Assembly (NCBI RefSeq): GCF_027947575.1
Contig: NZ_CP116256.1
Span: 7,068,001 to 7,132,000, forward strand
Length of the DNA stretch: 64,000 nucleotides
Direction of reading: 5' to 3'
DNA from: Streptomyces rubrogriseus
Lineage (GTDB): Bacteria > Actinomycetota > Actinomycetes > Streptomycetales > Streptomycetaceae
In this document: piece after piece, positions 35,978-44,955 of the stretch
How positions within the stretch are numbered: position 1 is the stretch's first letter
How the letters are laid out: each line of letters begins with the position of its first letter
Notes under the pieces: generated by a model
What the model was told of the DNA's origin: nothing
The model's database searches: none
Seen by the model: the letters and a program-made list of their open reading frames with translations, nothing else
Position numbers and translations under genes: made by a program

Positions 35978-36657
35978 GACCCCGAGCCTTTCGCTTCGTT
36001 CGACTCTCCGGCGCCGGCGGGGACCAGACCGCGGTCGCGGGCGTAGTCCTCCAGCATGCCGCGCAGCTGACGGCGTCCACGGTGCAGCCGGGACATCACC
36101 GTACCGATGGGTGTCCCCATGATGTCCGCGATCTCCTTGTAGGCAAAGCCCTCGACGTCCGCCAGATACACGGCGATACGGAATTCCTCGGGGATCGCCT
36201 GGAGCGCCTGCTTCACGTCCGAGTCGGGCAGGTGGTCGAGCGCCTGCGACTCCGCGGAGCGCAGACCCGTCGACATGTGCGACTCGGCACGGGCGAGCTG
36301 CCAGTCCTCGATCTCCTCGGCCGCGCTGCGCTGGGGTTCGCGCTGCTTCTTGCGGTACGAGTTGATGAAGGTGTTGGTGAGGATGCGGTACAGCCACGCC
36401 TTGAGGTTGGTGCCCTCGCGGAACTGGTGGAAGGACGCGTACGCCTTGGCGTAGGTCTCCTGCACCAGGTCCTCGGCGTCGGCCGGATTACGCGTCATGC
36501 GCAGCGCGGCCGAGTACATCTGGTCGAGGAACTCCAGCGCGTCCCGCTCGAAGCGCGCGCTGCGCTCCGCGGTCGACTCCGCGCCCGTACCCCGGCCCTC
36601 GGGCTGCTCCGCCTGGCCGTGTTCGGTCCCTGCGTCGGTCCCAGTGACCGGACCCAC
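35974..36657 (-). CDS. sigR: Thiol-stress ECF sigma factor SigR
   Basis: From the GTG at 36657 (RBS GGAGGAG) the product is 227 residues, the known SigR length. Region 2 is visible ([32 protein letters not shown]), then region 4 ([35 protein letters not shown]). It directs thioredoxin, mycothiol and protease genes on disulfide stress and is held by RsrA. An in-frame ATG at 36822 with GAGAGGAAG before it adds exactly 55 residues and corresponds to the unstable SigR-prime isoform made from the SigR-dependent promoter. The reading frame is open even further, to 36867. Confidence 0.96.
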
Positions 36658-36881
36658 CTCCTCCGATGTCGTCGTGAAACCGAGACCGGTCTCACTCGAA
36701 TCGGAGGATAGACGACGATCCGGTCCGCCCGCCGCCCGAATAGGGGCGGTCTTGGCAGCGTGCAGCACGGTCCAGTCCAGGTCGGCGCGGCTGCTGCGAC
36801 TCGGGCAGAAGGCTGAACCCATGCGGCGGACTTCCTCTCCTACGGCGTCGGTGCTGATTCTCAGCAACGTACGAACGGCAC

Positions 36882-36907
36882 AACAGTGGCCGTCCGCCGG
36901 TCATTCC
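36882..36907 (-). promoter_or_regulatory. SigR-dependent promoter of sigR
   Basis: On the minus strand GGAAT (36907-36903), 18 nt, GTT (36884-36882): a perfect match to the SigR consensus GGAAT-N18-GTT. It lies 60 bp before the ATG of the long isoform, giving a positive feedback loop. It falls right after the stop of the upstream hydrolase gene. Confidence 0.92.
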
Positions 36908-36914
36908 CGGGCGT

Positions 36915-37595
36915 TCAGCCGAGTGAGCCGGTCCACTTCAGGACGCCGTCGGTGATCAGCGCCAGCGCCTCCTCCTGGCCGATCTCCGCCCGTTTGGGCA
37001 CGGCGAAGCCGTGGTCGCCGTACGGCACCTCGATCAGGTCGTAGGTCCCCCCGGGCGCCTCGGGGAACTCGCGCGGCCTGCCGAAGGGGTCGTTGCCGCC
37101 CTGGACCACGAGGGTGGGCACGCCGGCGCCGAGCAGCTCGTCTGCGCGGGACTTCTCCGGCTTGCCCGGCGGGTGCAGGGGGAAGCTGAGGGCGAGGACG
37201 GCACGGGCGCCCAGTTCGCCGGCGGTGCGGCAGGCGACGCGGGCACCGGCGCTGCGGCCGCCGGAGATCACCGGCAGGCCGGGCGCGGCGAGCGCGGGCC
37301 AGACGCCCCGCCACCCGGTGTCGAGGGTCTTCGGCGCGGGCGCCAGCTTCCGGCCCGCCACCCGCCAGGGCTGCTCGACGAGGGCGACGCTCACCCCGTG
37401 GGCGGGCAGTGCGGCCGCCAGCGCCTTCAGGTCGCGCGCCTCGATGCCGCCGCCGGCCCCGTGGCCCACGGCGAGCACCAGCCGGGGCCGCTTCGCCCGG
37501 TGCCAGGTGACGCGGGCGGGGCCCGCATCCGTCTCGACCGGCTCTGTCACGACCTCTGTCACAACGTCCGTCACAACCTCTGTCGCATCCGTCAC
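36915..37595 (-). CDS. Alpha/beta hydrolase (KANL3/Tex30-like, dienelactone-hydrolase fold)
   Basis: A 226-residue single-domain hydrolase: the oxyanion stretch VGHGAGGG, the nucleophile elbow GGRSAGARVAC (Ser near residue 115), and a C-terminal DHGF with the catalytic His. Substrate unknown. The first 20 residues are a Val-Thr-Glu repeat (VTDVVTEVVTE) produced by a short tandem DNA repeat near 37550-37590. It starts 1 bp after the SRAP gene, so the two form an operon that ends just before the sigR promoter. Confidence 0.85.
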   Translation of the reverse strand: MTDATEVVTDVVTEVVTEPVETDAGPARVTWHRAKRPRLVLAVGHGAGGGIEARDLKALAAALPAHGVSVALVEQPWRVAGRKLAPAPKTLDTGWRGVWPALAAPGLPVISGGRSAGARVACRTAGELGARAVLALSFPLHPPGKPEKSRADELLGAGVPTLVVQGGNDPFGRPREFPEAPGGTYDLIEVPYGDHGFAVPKRAEIGQEEALALITDGVLKWTGSLG

Positions 37596-37596
37596 A

Positions 37597-38412
37597 TCAG
37601 AAAAGTGTGCCCTCTTCCGGTGCCTCCAGCTCCTTGAGCAGCTCCGGTCCGTTGTTGCGGACGTTGCTCACGGCCGTGGAGACGGGGAAGGCCCGCATCA
37701 GCCCGGCGGGCGGAGGCGCCAGCAGGGAGGTCAGCCCGTCGGGGTCGGTGCGCGCCGGGTCGAGCCAGTCGTCCCAGCGGTCCGGCGTGAGCATCAGGGG
37801 CATCCGGGGGTGGATGTCGGCCAGCGCGTGCGGGCCCTCGGCCGGGGCGACGGCGAGTGGTGTGGTCTCGGCCTCGGTGGTGATCACCGAGCACGTCACC
37901 CACCAGGCCTGCGGGTGGTCGTCGGGCAGCGTCCTGTCCCGCCAGAACTCGTAGAGCCCGGCCATGGCGAACACGGAGCCGTCGGCGGGGGTCACGAAGT
38001 ACGGCTGCTTGCGCGGCCGCTTCTTGCGCCCCTCGACCTCCAGGTCCCGCTCCTGCGAGCCGGTGACCCACTCGTAGTAGCCGTCGGCGGGCAGGATGCA
38101 GCGCCGGGTGCTGAAGGCGCGGCGGTAGGAGGGCTTCTCGTGGACGGTCTCCGCGCGGGCGTTGATCATCCGGGCGCCGCCCTCGGGCGTCTTGGACCAG
38201 GAGGGGACGAGCCCCCACTTCAGCTTCCGCAGCTGGCGAACCGGCTTCGGGTCCTCGACGTCTTTCAGGGGACGGTCCAGGACGGCGTAGACCTCCTTGG
38301 TGGGGGCCACGTTGTAGTCGGGTTCCAAGCTCTCGTTGGGCTCCCACTTCTCGATCTCGAAGATTCCCGCGAGATCCTCGGGTCGACGACTCGCCGCATA
38401 CCGTCCGCACAT
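37597..38412 (-). CDS. SRAP-domain protein (YedK/HMCES-like abasic-site DNA-protein crosslinker)
   Basis: A 271-residue SRAP protein beginning MCGRY, so Cys2 becomes the N-terminal nucleophile after Met removal. NVAPT, INARAET (catalytic Asn/Glu region) and HPRMPLML (catalytic His) follow. YedK/HMCES forms a thiazolidine crosslink with abasic sites in single-stranded DNA and protects them. ATG at 38412, fixed by the need for Cys at position 2. It is divergent from the M50 protease gene 50 bp away. Confidence 0.93.
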   Translation of the reverse strand: MCGRYAASRRPEDLAGIFEIEKWEPNESLEPDYNVAPTKEVYAVLDRPLKDVEDPKPVRQLRKLKWGLVPSWSKTPEGGARMINARAETVHEKPSYRRAFSTRRCILPADGYYEWVTGSQERDLEVEGRKKRPRKQPYFVTPADGSVFAMAGLYEFWRDRTLPDDHPQAWWVTCSVITTEAETTPLAVAPAEGPHALADIHPRMPLMLTPDRWDDWLDPARTDPDGLTSLLAPPPAGLMRAFPVSTAVSNVRNNGPELLKELEAPEEGTLF

Positions 38413-38462
38413 ACGTGCCACACTGCCAGACCCCGCGCGCAACCGAGGAGCCCTTACCGAAC

Positions 38463-39185
38463 ATGGACCACCTCGCATCGGCCTCACTCACCTCCCTGTG
38501 GGACGAGGTCTCCGGCACCCAGCCCGATCCCGACCTGTGGGTGGTGGTCGCGACCCTGGTGGCCGCGCTCGCCGTCGTCGCGACGCGCGGATCGTGGCGG
38601 ATAGCGCGCAACGCGATCACCATCGCCCACGAGGGCGGCCACGGCCTGGTGGCCCTGCTGACCGGCCGCACCCTCACCGGGATCACCCTGCACTCGGACA
38701 CCAGCGGTCTGACGGTGAGCCGGGGCAAGCCGCACGGCGTCGGCATGATCCTCACCGCGGTCGCCGGTTACACCGCTCCGCCGCTGCTCGGCCTCGGCGG
38801 CGCCGCGCTGCTGGCGGCGGGCCGCATCACGCTGCTGCTGTGGCTGGCGACGGCGCTGCTGGTGGCCCTGCTGGTGATGGTCCGCAACGCGTACGGGGTG
38901 CTGACGGTGGTGGTCACCGGCGGCACGTTCGTCCTGGTGTCCTGGCTGGCCGGGCCGCAGGTGCAGGCGGCGTTCGCGTACGCGGTGGTCTGGTTCCTGC
39001 TGCTCGGCGGAGTGCGTCCGGCCTTCGAGCTGCAGGCCAAGCGGTCGCGGGGCGGCGCCGGCGACTCGGACGCCGACCAGTTGGCACGGTTGACGCACGC
39101 ACCGGCGGGAGTGTGGTTCTTCCTCTTCCACGCGGTGTCGCTGTGCTCGCTGATCGGCGGGGCGCGCTGGCTGCTGGAGCTGTGA
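38463..39185 (+). CDS. M50-type (site-2-like) membrane metalloprotease
   Basis: A 240-residue membrane protein: the zinc motif HEGGH (in ITIAHEGGHGLVALLTGR, near residue 57) lies in the second hydrophobic segment, and about six segments follow. This is the peptidase M50B-like group with unknown substrates. ATG at 38463, no obvious RBS. It is divergent from the SRAP gene and 123 bp before aroA. Confidence 0.8.
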   Translation: MDHLASASLTSLWDEVSGTQPDPDLWVVVATLVAALAVVATRGSWRIARNAITIAHEGGHGLVALLTGRTLTGITLHSDTSGLTVSRGKPHGVGMILTAVAGYTAPPLLGLGGAALLAAGRITLLLWLATALLVALLVMVRNAYGVLTVVVTGGTFVLVSWLAGPQVQAAFAYAVVWFLLLGGVRPAFELQAKRSRGGAGDSDADQLARLTHAPAGVWFFLFHAVSLCSLIGGARWLLEL

Positions 39186-39211
39186 GACGCCGGGCGCCCT
39201 CCACCCGCTCC

Positions 39212-39233
39212 GCATATATGCACGGCAAGTGCA
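39212..39233. repeat. Overlapping palindromes upstream of aroA
   Basis: GCATATATGC (39212-39221) is a perfect 10-bp palindrome, unusually A+T-rich here, and TGCAC-GGCAA-GTGCA (39219-39233) overlaps its end. Together they sit 76-97 bp before aroA. Operator or hairpin; no regulator is recognised. Confidence 0.4.
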
Positions 39234-39308
39234 CTGTTGCGCTTTCGGTCAGGTTTCGGCGCTTTTGATCAAGATCTCCGATCGTCCTCAGCCATTAAAG
39301 TGGGCCCC

Positions 39309-40625
39309 ATGACCGTGAACCCCACGCACACCGCCCTCTGGCCCGCCCCGCACGCGAGCGGGGCCGTCGACGCGACCGTCCACGTGCCCGGGTCCAAGTC
39401 GGTCACCAACCGCGCCCTGGTGCTGGCCGCCCTCGCCTCCGAGCCCGGCTGGCTGCGCCGCCCGCTGCGCTCCCGCGACACCCTGCTGATGGCCGAGGCG
39501 CTGCGCACGCTGGGCGTCGAGATCGAGGAGGGCGTCGGCCCCGAGGGCACCGGCGAGTTCTGGCGGGTCATCCCGGCGGGCCTGCGCGGCCCGGCCACGG
39601 TCGACGTCGGCAACGCCGGCACGGTCATGCGCTTCCTGCCCCCGGTCGCCACGCTGGCCGACGGCGCCGTCCGTTTCGACGGCGACCCGCGGTCGTACGA
39701 GCGTCCGCTGCACGGCGTGATCGACGCGCTGCGCGTCCTGGGCGCCCGCATCGACGACGACGGGCGCGGCGCGCTGCCGCTGACCGTGCACGGCGGCGGG
39801 GCCCTGGAGGGCGGCCCGGTCGAGATCGACGCGTCCTCCTCCTCCCAGTTCGTCAGCGCCCTGCTGCTGTCCGGGCCGCGCTTCAACCAGGGCGTCGAGG
39901 TGCGCCACACCGGTTCCGCGCTGCCCTCCATGCCGCACATCCGCATGACGGTGGACATGCTGCGCGCGGTCGGCGCCCAGGTCGACACCCCCGAGTCCGG
40001 CGGCGAGCCGAACGTGTGGCGGGTCACGCCGGGTGCGCTGCTCGGCCGGGACCTGACCATCGAGCCGGACCTGTCGAACGCGCAGCCGTTCCTGGCGGCG
40101 GCGCTGGTGACCGGCGGCAAGGTGGTGATCCCCGACTGGCCGTCCCGCACCACCCAGCCCGGCGACCGGCTGCGCGAGATCTTCACCGAGATGGGCGGCT
40201 CCTGCGAACTGACGGACTTCGGACTCGCGTTCACCGGATCGGGTGCGATCCACGGCATCGACGTCGACCTCGGCGAGGTCGGCGAGCTGACCCCGGGGAT
40301 CGCGGCCGTCGCCGCCCTCGCGGACTCCCCCTCGACCCTGCGGGGCGTGGCCCATCTGCGGCTGCACGAGACGGACCGGCTGGCCGCGCTCACCAAGGAG
40401 ATCAACGAACTCGGCGGTGACGTCACCGAGACCGCCGACGGCCTGCACATCCGCCCGCGCCGGCTGCACGGCGGCGTGTTCCACACCTACGAGGACCACC
40501 GCATGGCCACCGCGGGCGCCGTCATCGGCCTCGCGGTCGAGGGCGTGCAGATCGAGAACGTGGCGACCACGGCCAAGACCCTGCCCGACTTCCCCGACCT
40601 GTGGACCGGGATGCTCGGGGCGTAG
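39309..40625 (+). CDS. aroA: 3-phosphoshikimate 1-carboxyvinyltransferase (EPSP synthase)
   Basis: A 438-residue EPSP synthase: [17 protein letters not shown] (27-43) binds shikimate-3-phosphate and [15 protein letters not shown] is the second signature, and LHETDRLA lies in the C-terminal half. It makes EPSP from shikimate-3-phosphate and PEP in the shikimate pathway. ATG at 39309; a longer frame upstream crosses the promoter region. The rsgA gene follows 12 bp later, so they are one operon. Confidence 0.95.
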   Translation: MTVNPTHTALWPAPHASGAVDATVHVPGSKSVTNRALVLAALASEPGWLRRPLRSRDTLLMAEALRTLGVEIEEGVGPEGTGEFWRVIPAGLRGPATVDVGNAGTVMRFLPPVATLADGAVRFDGDPRSYERPLHGVIDALRVLGARIDDDGRGALPLTVHGGGALEGGPVEIDASSSSQFVSALLLSGPRFNQGVEVRHTGSALPSMPHIRMTVDMLRAVGAQVDTPESGGEPNVWRVTPGALLGRDLTIEPDLSNAQPFLAAALVTGGKVVIPDWPSRTTQPGDRLREIFTEMGGSCELTDFGLAFTGSGAIHGIDVDLGEVGELTPGIAAVAALADSPSTLRGVAHLRLHETDRLAALTKEINELGGDVTETADGLHIRPRRLHGGVFHTYEDHRMATAGAVIGLAVEGVQIENVATTAKTLPDFPDLWTGMLGA

Positions 40626-40637
40626 GGACGGATCGCC

Positions 40638-41651
40638 ATGCGCCGCTACGGCAAGCACACCGACGAGGACGACATCCGTTCCCGCCCCAACCGCAAGGGC
40701 AACCGACCGCGCACCCACATCCGGCCCAAGCACGAGGACGCCGCCGAGGGCCTGGTCCTCACCGTGGACCGCGGCCGGCTGACCTGCCTCGTCGACGACC
40801 GGGTCGTCATGGCGATGAAGGCGCGCGAGCTGGGCCGCAAGGCGGCGATCGTCGGTGACCGGGTGGCCCTGGTCGGCGACCTCACCGGCAAGAAGGACAC
40901 GCTCGCGCGCATCGTCCGCATCGAGGAGCGCACCTCGGTCCTGCGCCGCACGGCCGACGACGACGACCCCTACGAGCGGGTCGTCGTCGCCAACGCCGAC
41001 CAGCTCGCCATCGTCACCGCCCTCGCCGACCCCGAGCCGCGCCCCCGCCTCATCGACCGCTGCCTGGTCGCGGCGTTCGACGGCGGCCTCACCCCGCTGC
41101 TGGTGATGACCAAGTCGGACCTGGCGCCGCCGGACGAACTCCTGGAGCTGTACGGCGCGTTGGACATCCCGTACGTCGTCACCAGCCGGGAGGAGCTGGA
41201 GAACGGCGCCGCCGCCGACCTGGTGCGCGAGCACCTGGACGGGAAGATCACGGCCTTCGTCGGCCACTCCGGCGTCGGCAAGACGACCCTGGTCAACACC
41301 CTGGTGCCCGAGGACCGCCGCCGGGTGACGGGTCACGTCAACGCGGTGACGGGCCGCGGCCGGCACACCACGACCTCGGCGCTCGCCCTCCCGCTGTCCT
41401 CGGCGGAGGGCGGCTGGGTCGTCGACACCCCGGGCGTACGGTCGTTCGGGCTGGCGCACATCGATCCGTCCCGGGTGATCAACGCCTTCCCCGACCTGGT
41501 GCCCGGCACCGAGGGCTGTCCGCGGGCGTGCAGCCACGACGAGCCCGACTGCGCGTTGGACGCCTGGGTCGCCGAGGGCCACGCCGACCCGGCCCGGCTC
41601 TACTCGCTGCGCCGGCTGCTGTCGACGCGGGAACGCAAGGAAGGCGACTGA
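40638..41651 (+). CDS. rsgA: Ribosome small-subunit-dependent GTPase RsgA
   Basis: A 337-residue circularly permuted GTPase: an OB-fold region first, then G4 (TKSD), G1 (GHSGVGKTTL) and G3 (DTPG) in that permuted order, and a C-terminal zinc-binding segment (CPRACSHDEPDC). It tests late 30S subunit maturation. ATG at 40638, 12 bp after aroA. Confidence 0.93.
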   Translation: MRRYGKHTDEDDIRSRPNRKGNRPRTHIRPKHEDAAEGLVLTVDRGRLTCLVDDRVVMAMKARELGRKAAIVGDRVALVGDLTGKKDTLARIVRIEERTSVLRRTADDDDPYERVVVANADQLAIVTALADPEPRPRLIDRCLVAAFDGGLTPLLVMTKSDLAPPDELLELYGALDIPYVVTSREELENGAAADLVREHLDGKITAFVGHSGVGKTTLVNTLVPEDRRRVTGHVNAVTGRGRHTTTSALALPLSSAEGGWVVDTPGVRSFGLAHIDPSRVINAFPDLVPGTEGCPRACSHDEPDCALDAWVAEGHADPARLYSLRRLLSTRERKEGD

Positions 41652-41727
41652 CCATCGCGTTGTTTGGCGTGCCGTGCAGCCGGTAAGTGCATAATCGCAC
41701 CAAGCCGGAACCAAGCCTGAGCAAAGC

Positions 41728-41798
41728 CGGACGAAGTCGTTGTCGCACGAGTCGTCGTCGGACGGGGTCGTGGTCCGACGAAGTCGTTGTCGGACGAG
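41728..41798. repeat. Direct repeat preceding the guanidine riboswitch
   Basis: GACGAAGTCGTTGTCG occurs at 41731-41746 and again at 41777-41792, in a stretch dominated by GTCGT and ACGA words. The second copy is itself partly palindromic (CCGAC...GTCGG) and runs into the riboswitch, so it could form an alternative fold. Confidence 0.5.
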
Positions 41799-41859
41799 GC
41801 CACTGACCGGCATCGACACAGCGGTCGCGGTAGGGACCACGGGAGGACAAGACATGGCG
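41790..41859 (+). promoter_or_regulatory. Guanidine-III (ykkC-III) riboswitch
   Basis: Both conserved blocks are present: CGGACGAGG (41791-41799) and AGGACAAGAC (41844-41853). TCGG (41790-41793) pairs with CCGG (41807-41810) as helix P1. GCCA (41799-41802) pairs with TGGC (41855-41858) as the pseudoknot helix, which covers the start codon of the SMR gene. The spacer between them (41811-41843) can form a hairpin GGTC/GACC. Guanidine binding should stabilise the pseudoknot; because it covers the start codon, how this raises expression is not obvious from sequence. Confidence 0.82.
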
Positions 41860-42177
41860 TGGCTGCTGGTCATAGTGGCCGGAGTGCTCGAAACCGGCTT
41901 CGCCGTCTGTCTGAAGCTGTCGCACGGTTTCACCCGGCTCTGGCCCACCATCGCCTTCTGCGCCTTCGCGCTCGGCAGCTTCGGCCTGCTGACGATGTCT
42001 CTGAAGAAGCTCGACGTCGGCCCCGCGTACGCGGTGTGGACCGGCATCGGCGCGGCGGGCACCGCCATCTACGGCATGATCTTCCTCGGCGACCTGGTCT
42101 CGACCCTGAAGATCGTCTCGATCAGCTTCGTCATCATCGGCGTGATCGGTCTGCAACTGTCGGGCTCGGCGCACTAG
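41854..42177 (+). CDS. SMR-family exporter, guanidinium exporter (Gdx/SugE) type
   Basis: A 107-residue protein with four membrane helices and the essential Glu13 (GVLETGFA), plus KKLDVGPAYAVWTGIGAAG typical of the Gdx/SugE subgroup. Dimers exchange guanidinium for protons. Its ATG lies inside the pseudoknot helix of a guanidine-III riboswitch, which independently supports the substrate. The RBS GGGAGG is also part of the riboswitch. Confidence 0.9.
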   Translation: MAWLLVIVAGVLETGFAVCLKLSHGFTRLWPTIAFCAFALGSFGLLTMSLKKLDVGPAYAVWTGIGAAGTAIYGMIFLGDLVSTLKIVSISFVIIGVIGLQLSGSAH

Positions 42178-42186
42178 GGCTCCTCC

Positions 42187-42214
42187 CCTGCGCCTGCACC
42201 CGCCCCTGCGCAGG
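42187..42214. terminator. Weak hairpin between convergent SMR and TetR genes
   Basis: CCTGCGC (42187-42193) pairs with GCGCAGG (42208-42214) with a 14-nt loop. Position between convergent stops suggests a bidirectional terminator. Confidence 0.4.
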
Positions 42215-42220
42215 CGGCCG

Positions 42221-42832
42221 CTATGCCGTCAGGCGGCGTGGCAGGGCGGTGCGTACGAGGTCCGCCACCCCGCCCTCGGCGGGCGGCGCGGCGACGCAGG
42301 AGAGGGCGAGGCGCACGGTCAGTTCGCAGGAGCGGGCCAGTTCGGCGGCGTCCGGCGGCGGGAGCGGACCGGCCCCGCCCAGGACGGCCACGGCACGGTC
42401 GCGGACGAGGCCCACGAATTCGCCGGGCGAGGGCAGTGGACCGTCGGCCCGTCGCTGGGCCGGCACCGCGGAGGAGGAGGGCACCGCCGTCAGGGCCGGT
42501 GCGGGCAGCCGCTCGTTCCAGCACCCCGTGAGCATGGCCCGGACCAGCACGTTGTCGTGGGCCGCCGACATCATCCACTCGGCGGTGGCGGTGAGTCGTT
42601 CACGCGGGTCGCTGGGCCCGGAGAGCGCGCGCTCCACTCCGGCGAGATAGCCGTCGGCCTCCCGCCTCACGAGTGCCCGGGCGAGCCCCTCCTTGCTGCC
42701 GAACTCGTTGTAGAGGGTCTGCCGGGACACTCCGGCGGAAGCCGCCACGTCCACCATCCGTACGGCGGACCACGGCCGGCGTGCCAGCGCCGTGTACGCG
42801 GCGTCGAGCAGGGACTCCCGGGCTGCGGGCAC
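42221..42832 (-). CDS. TetR-family transcriptional regulator
   Basis: A 203-residue TetR protein with its helix-turn-helix at residues ~20-50 (VRMVDVAASAGVSRQTLYNEFGSKEGL). The ligand domain is of the TetR_C type with a Pro/Ser-rich loop near residue 125. It is convergent with the SMR gene and divergent from hisN (192 bp). Target not evident. ATG at 42832 or an internal start are hard to separate. Confidence 0.85.
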   Translation of the reverse strand: MPAARESLLDAAYTALARRPWSAVRMVDVAASAGVSRQTLYNEFGSKEGLARALVRREADGYLAGVERALSGPSDPRERLTATAEWMMSAAHDNVLVRAMLTGCWNERLPAPALTAVPSSSAVPAQRRADGPLPSPGEFVGLVRDRAVAVLGGAGPLPPPDAAELARSCELTVRLALSCVAAPPAEGGVADLVRTALPRRLTA

Positions 42833-43024
42833 CCTCGCCTCCCTCGGACCGAGCGAACGCTGCCGGACGTGCCGAGCGACTTGCTGCCAGATTTGACGGG
42901 TATGGGAGCACTGTCAAGGGTCCTCGCACCCGCGGGGCGGAGCCCCCGCAGCGCTTCTCCCGCCCCGCCACGCCCGTCAAAACCCTGGTGGCCCCGCCCC
43001 GCCCGCGACAGATAGCGTGACGGC

Positions 43025-43825
43025 ATGCCCGATTATCTCGACGACCTCCGCCTCGCCCACGTGCTCGCCGACGCCGCCGACGCCGCGACGATGGACCGCT
43101 TCAAGGCCCTCGATCTGAAGGTCGAGACGAAGCCGGACATGACCCCGGTGAGCGAGGCGGACAAGGCCGCCGAGGAACTCATCCGCGGCCACCTCTCCCG
43201 CGCCCGCCCCCGCGACTCGGTCCACGGCGAGGAGTTCGGCGTGGCGGGCACCGGCCCGCGGCGCTGGGTCATCGACCCGATCGACGGCACCAAGAACTAC
43301 GTACGCGGTGTCCCCGTGTGGGCCACCCTCATCGCCCTGATGGAGGCCAGGGAGGGCGGCTACCAGCCGGTCGTCGGCCTCGTCTCGGCGCCCGCCCTCG
43401 GCCGCCGCTGGTGGGCGGTGCAGGACCACGGCGCGTTCACCGGCCGCAGCCTGACCTCCGCCTCCCGGATCCACGTCTCCCAGGTCTCCACGCTCTCCGA
43501 CGCCTCCTTCGCGTACTCCTCGCTGAGCGGCTGGGAGGAGCAGGGCCGCCTCGACGGCTTCCTGGACATGACCCGCGAGGTGTGGCGCACGCGCGCGTAC
43601 GGCGACTTCTGGCCGTACATGATGGTCGCCGAGGGCTCGGTGGACATCTGCGCCGAACCGGAGCTCTCCCTCTGGGACATGGCCGCGAACGCGATCATCG
43701 TCACGGAGGCCGGCGGCACCTTCACCGGCCTCGACGGCCGCCCCGGCCCGCACAGCGGCAACGCGGCGGCGTCGAACGGCCGGCTCCACGACGAACTGCT
43801 CGGGTATCTCAACCAGCGCTACTGA
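43025..43825 (+). CDS. hisN: Histidinol-phosphatase HisN (inositol-monophosphatase family)
   Basis: A 266-residue IMPase-fold phosphatase: metal site residues in GEEFG (near 74), the signature WVIDPIDGTKNYVRG (about 80-94), and ELSLWDMAANAIIVTEAGG (about 218-236). The S. coelicolor orthologue in this position is known to be histidinol-phosphate phosphatase, the step before histidinol dehydrogenase. ATG at 43025. It stands alone, away from the his operon. Confidence 0.9.
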   Translation: MPDYLDDLRLAHVLADAADAATMDRFKALDLKVETKPDMTPVSEADKAAEELIRGHLSRARPRDSVHGEEFGVAGTGPRRWVIDPIDGTKNYVRGVPVWATLIALMEAREGGYQPVVGLVSAPALGRRWWAVQDHGAFTGRSLTSASRIHVSQVSTLSDASFAYSSLSGWEEQGRLDGFLDMTREVWRTRAYGDFWPYMMVAEGSVDICAEPELSLWDMAANAIIVTEAGGTFTGLDGRPGPHSGNAAASNGRLHDELLGYLNQRY

Positions 43826-43957
43826 GCGCCCGCCGACTCGCCCTCCGCGCCCCCTTGTTGACCCCTGCTTTACCTGCCACTCTGAGAGTTCCCTCACTTG
43901 TGAACTTGTGAATCCATGAACTAACTCATGGATCACCGGCAGGAGGTGCCTCCACCC

Positions 43958-44365
43958 ATGCTCGTCCGCGAAGTCATGAGCACGGTCGTCCTCACCATCG
44001 GTCCCGCCCACACACTCCGCCAGGCCGCCGCCCTGATGTCCGCACGCCGCGTCGGCGCGGCCGTGGTGTACGACCCCGACGCCGGCGGCATCGGGATCCT
44101 CACCGAACGCGACGTCCTGGTCTCCGTCGGCCGGGGCCAGGACCCGGACACCGAGCGCGCCCACGGCCACACCACCACCGACGTCGTCTTCGCCACCCCG
44201 ACCTGGACCGTGGAGGAGGCGACGGGTGCGATGGCGCACGGCGGCTTCCGCCACCTCATCGTCCTGGACGGCGGCGAGCCCGTCGGGATCGTCTCGGTGC
44301 GCGACATCATCCGCCGCTGGGCACCGGCGCGCTCCCCGCACAACGCCCCGGCGGTGACCGCCTGA
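43958..44365 (+). CDS. CBS-domain-pair protein
   Basis: 135 residues from the ATG at 43958 (MLVREVMSTVVLT), which has AGGAGG 12 nt upstream; an ATG at 43928 without RBS is in frame. Two CBS repeats fill the protein: MSTVVLTIGPAHTLRQAAALM...GILTERDVLVSVG and DVVFATPTWTVEEATGAM...GIVSVRDIIRRW. Such stand-alone pairs bind adenine nucleotides; the partner is unknown. Confidence 0.85.
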   Translation: MLVREVMSTVVLTIGPAHTLRQAAALMSARRVGAAVVYDPDAGGIGILTERDVLVSVGRGQDPDTERAHGHTTTDVVFATPTWTVEEATGAMAHGGFRHLIVLDGGEPVGIVSVRDIIRRWAPARSPHNAPAVTA

Positions 44366-44422
44366 CGGGCCCGAGCGAGGTGCGGGCCGGTACAGGGCGC
44401 CGGCCCGCACGAGCCGTACCTC

Positions 44423-44451
44423 TTGGCCAATGCCGCCCCGGTTCCTACAAT
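44423..44451 (+). promoter_or_regulatory. Vegetative-type promoter of the fur-family gene
   Basis: TTGGCC (44423-44428), a 17-bp spacer, TACAAT (44446-44451): close to the -35/-10 consensus of the principal sigma factor. Transcription would start near 44458, 70 bp before the ORF. Confidence 0.7.
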
Positions 44452-44530
44452 GGACAGTGTCTAAGTCGAGCAGGACTCCAAAGTCACACCCATTCGGGAC
44501 CTGGTCCCCCTTGCTGTTAGGCTGATGTGT

Positions 44531-44947
44531 ATGAGTGACCTTTTGGAACGGCTGCGCGGGCGCGGCTGGCGCATGACCGCTCAGCGGCGGGTCGTGGCCG
44601 AGGTCCTCGACGGCGAACACGTCCACCTGACGGCCGACGAGGTGCACTCCCGGGCCGTGGACAAGCTCCCCGAGATCTCCCGGGCGACGGTCTACAACAC
44701 CCTGGGCGAGCTGGTCTCGCTCGGCGAGGTGCTGGAGGTCGCGACGGACAAGCGCGCCAAGCGCTACGACCCGAACGCGCACCGGCCGCACCACCACCTG
44801 GTCTGCGCGCGGTGCGGCGCGATCCGCGACGTGCACCCGACCGGCAACCCGCTGGCCGACCTCCCCGACTCGGAGCGCTTCGGCTTCACGGTGTCGGACG
44901 TCGAGGTGACGTACCGCGGCACCTGCCCGAACTGCGCGGCGGCGTGA
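44531..44947 (+). CDS. Fur-family metal/peroxide-responsive regulator
   Basis: A 138-residue Fur protein: winged helix (RMTAQRRVVAEVLDG..., helix 4 ISRATVYNTLGELVSLG), the metal site HRPHHHLVC, and the structural zinc cysteines CARC and CPNC. It could be a PerR/CatR-like peroxide sensor or a metal sensor; four Fur proteins exist in S. coelicolor and I recall this one being CatR, but no catalase gene lies nearby, so I leave it unnamed. ATG at 44531; an ATG 6 nt upstream is equally possible. Confidence 0.9.
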   Translation: MSDLLERLRGRGWRMTAQRRVVAEVLDGEHVHLTADEVHSRAVDKLPEISRATVYNTLGELVSLGEVLEVATDKRAKRYDPNAHRPHHHLVCARCGAIRDVHPTGNPLADLPDSERFGFTVSDVEVTYRGTCPNCAAA

Positions 44948-44955
44948 GCGGGGAT

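Noticed and set aside
44531..44947. Naming the Fur-family gene catR
   Set aside because: The recollection of the locus name is not enough; there is no catalase gene nearby and the metal or peroxide specificity is not evident from sequence.
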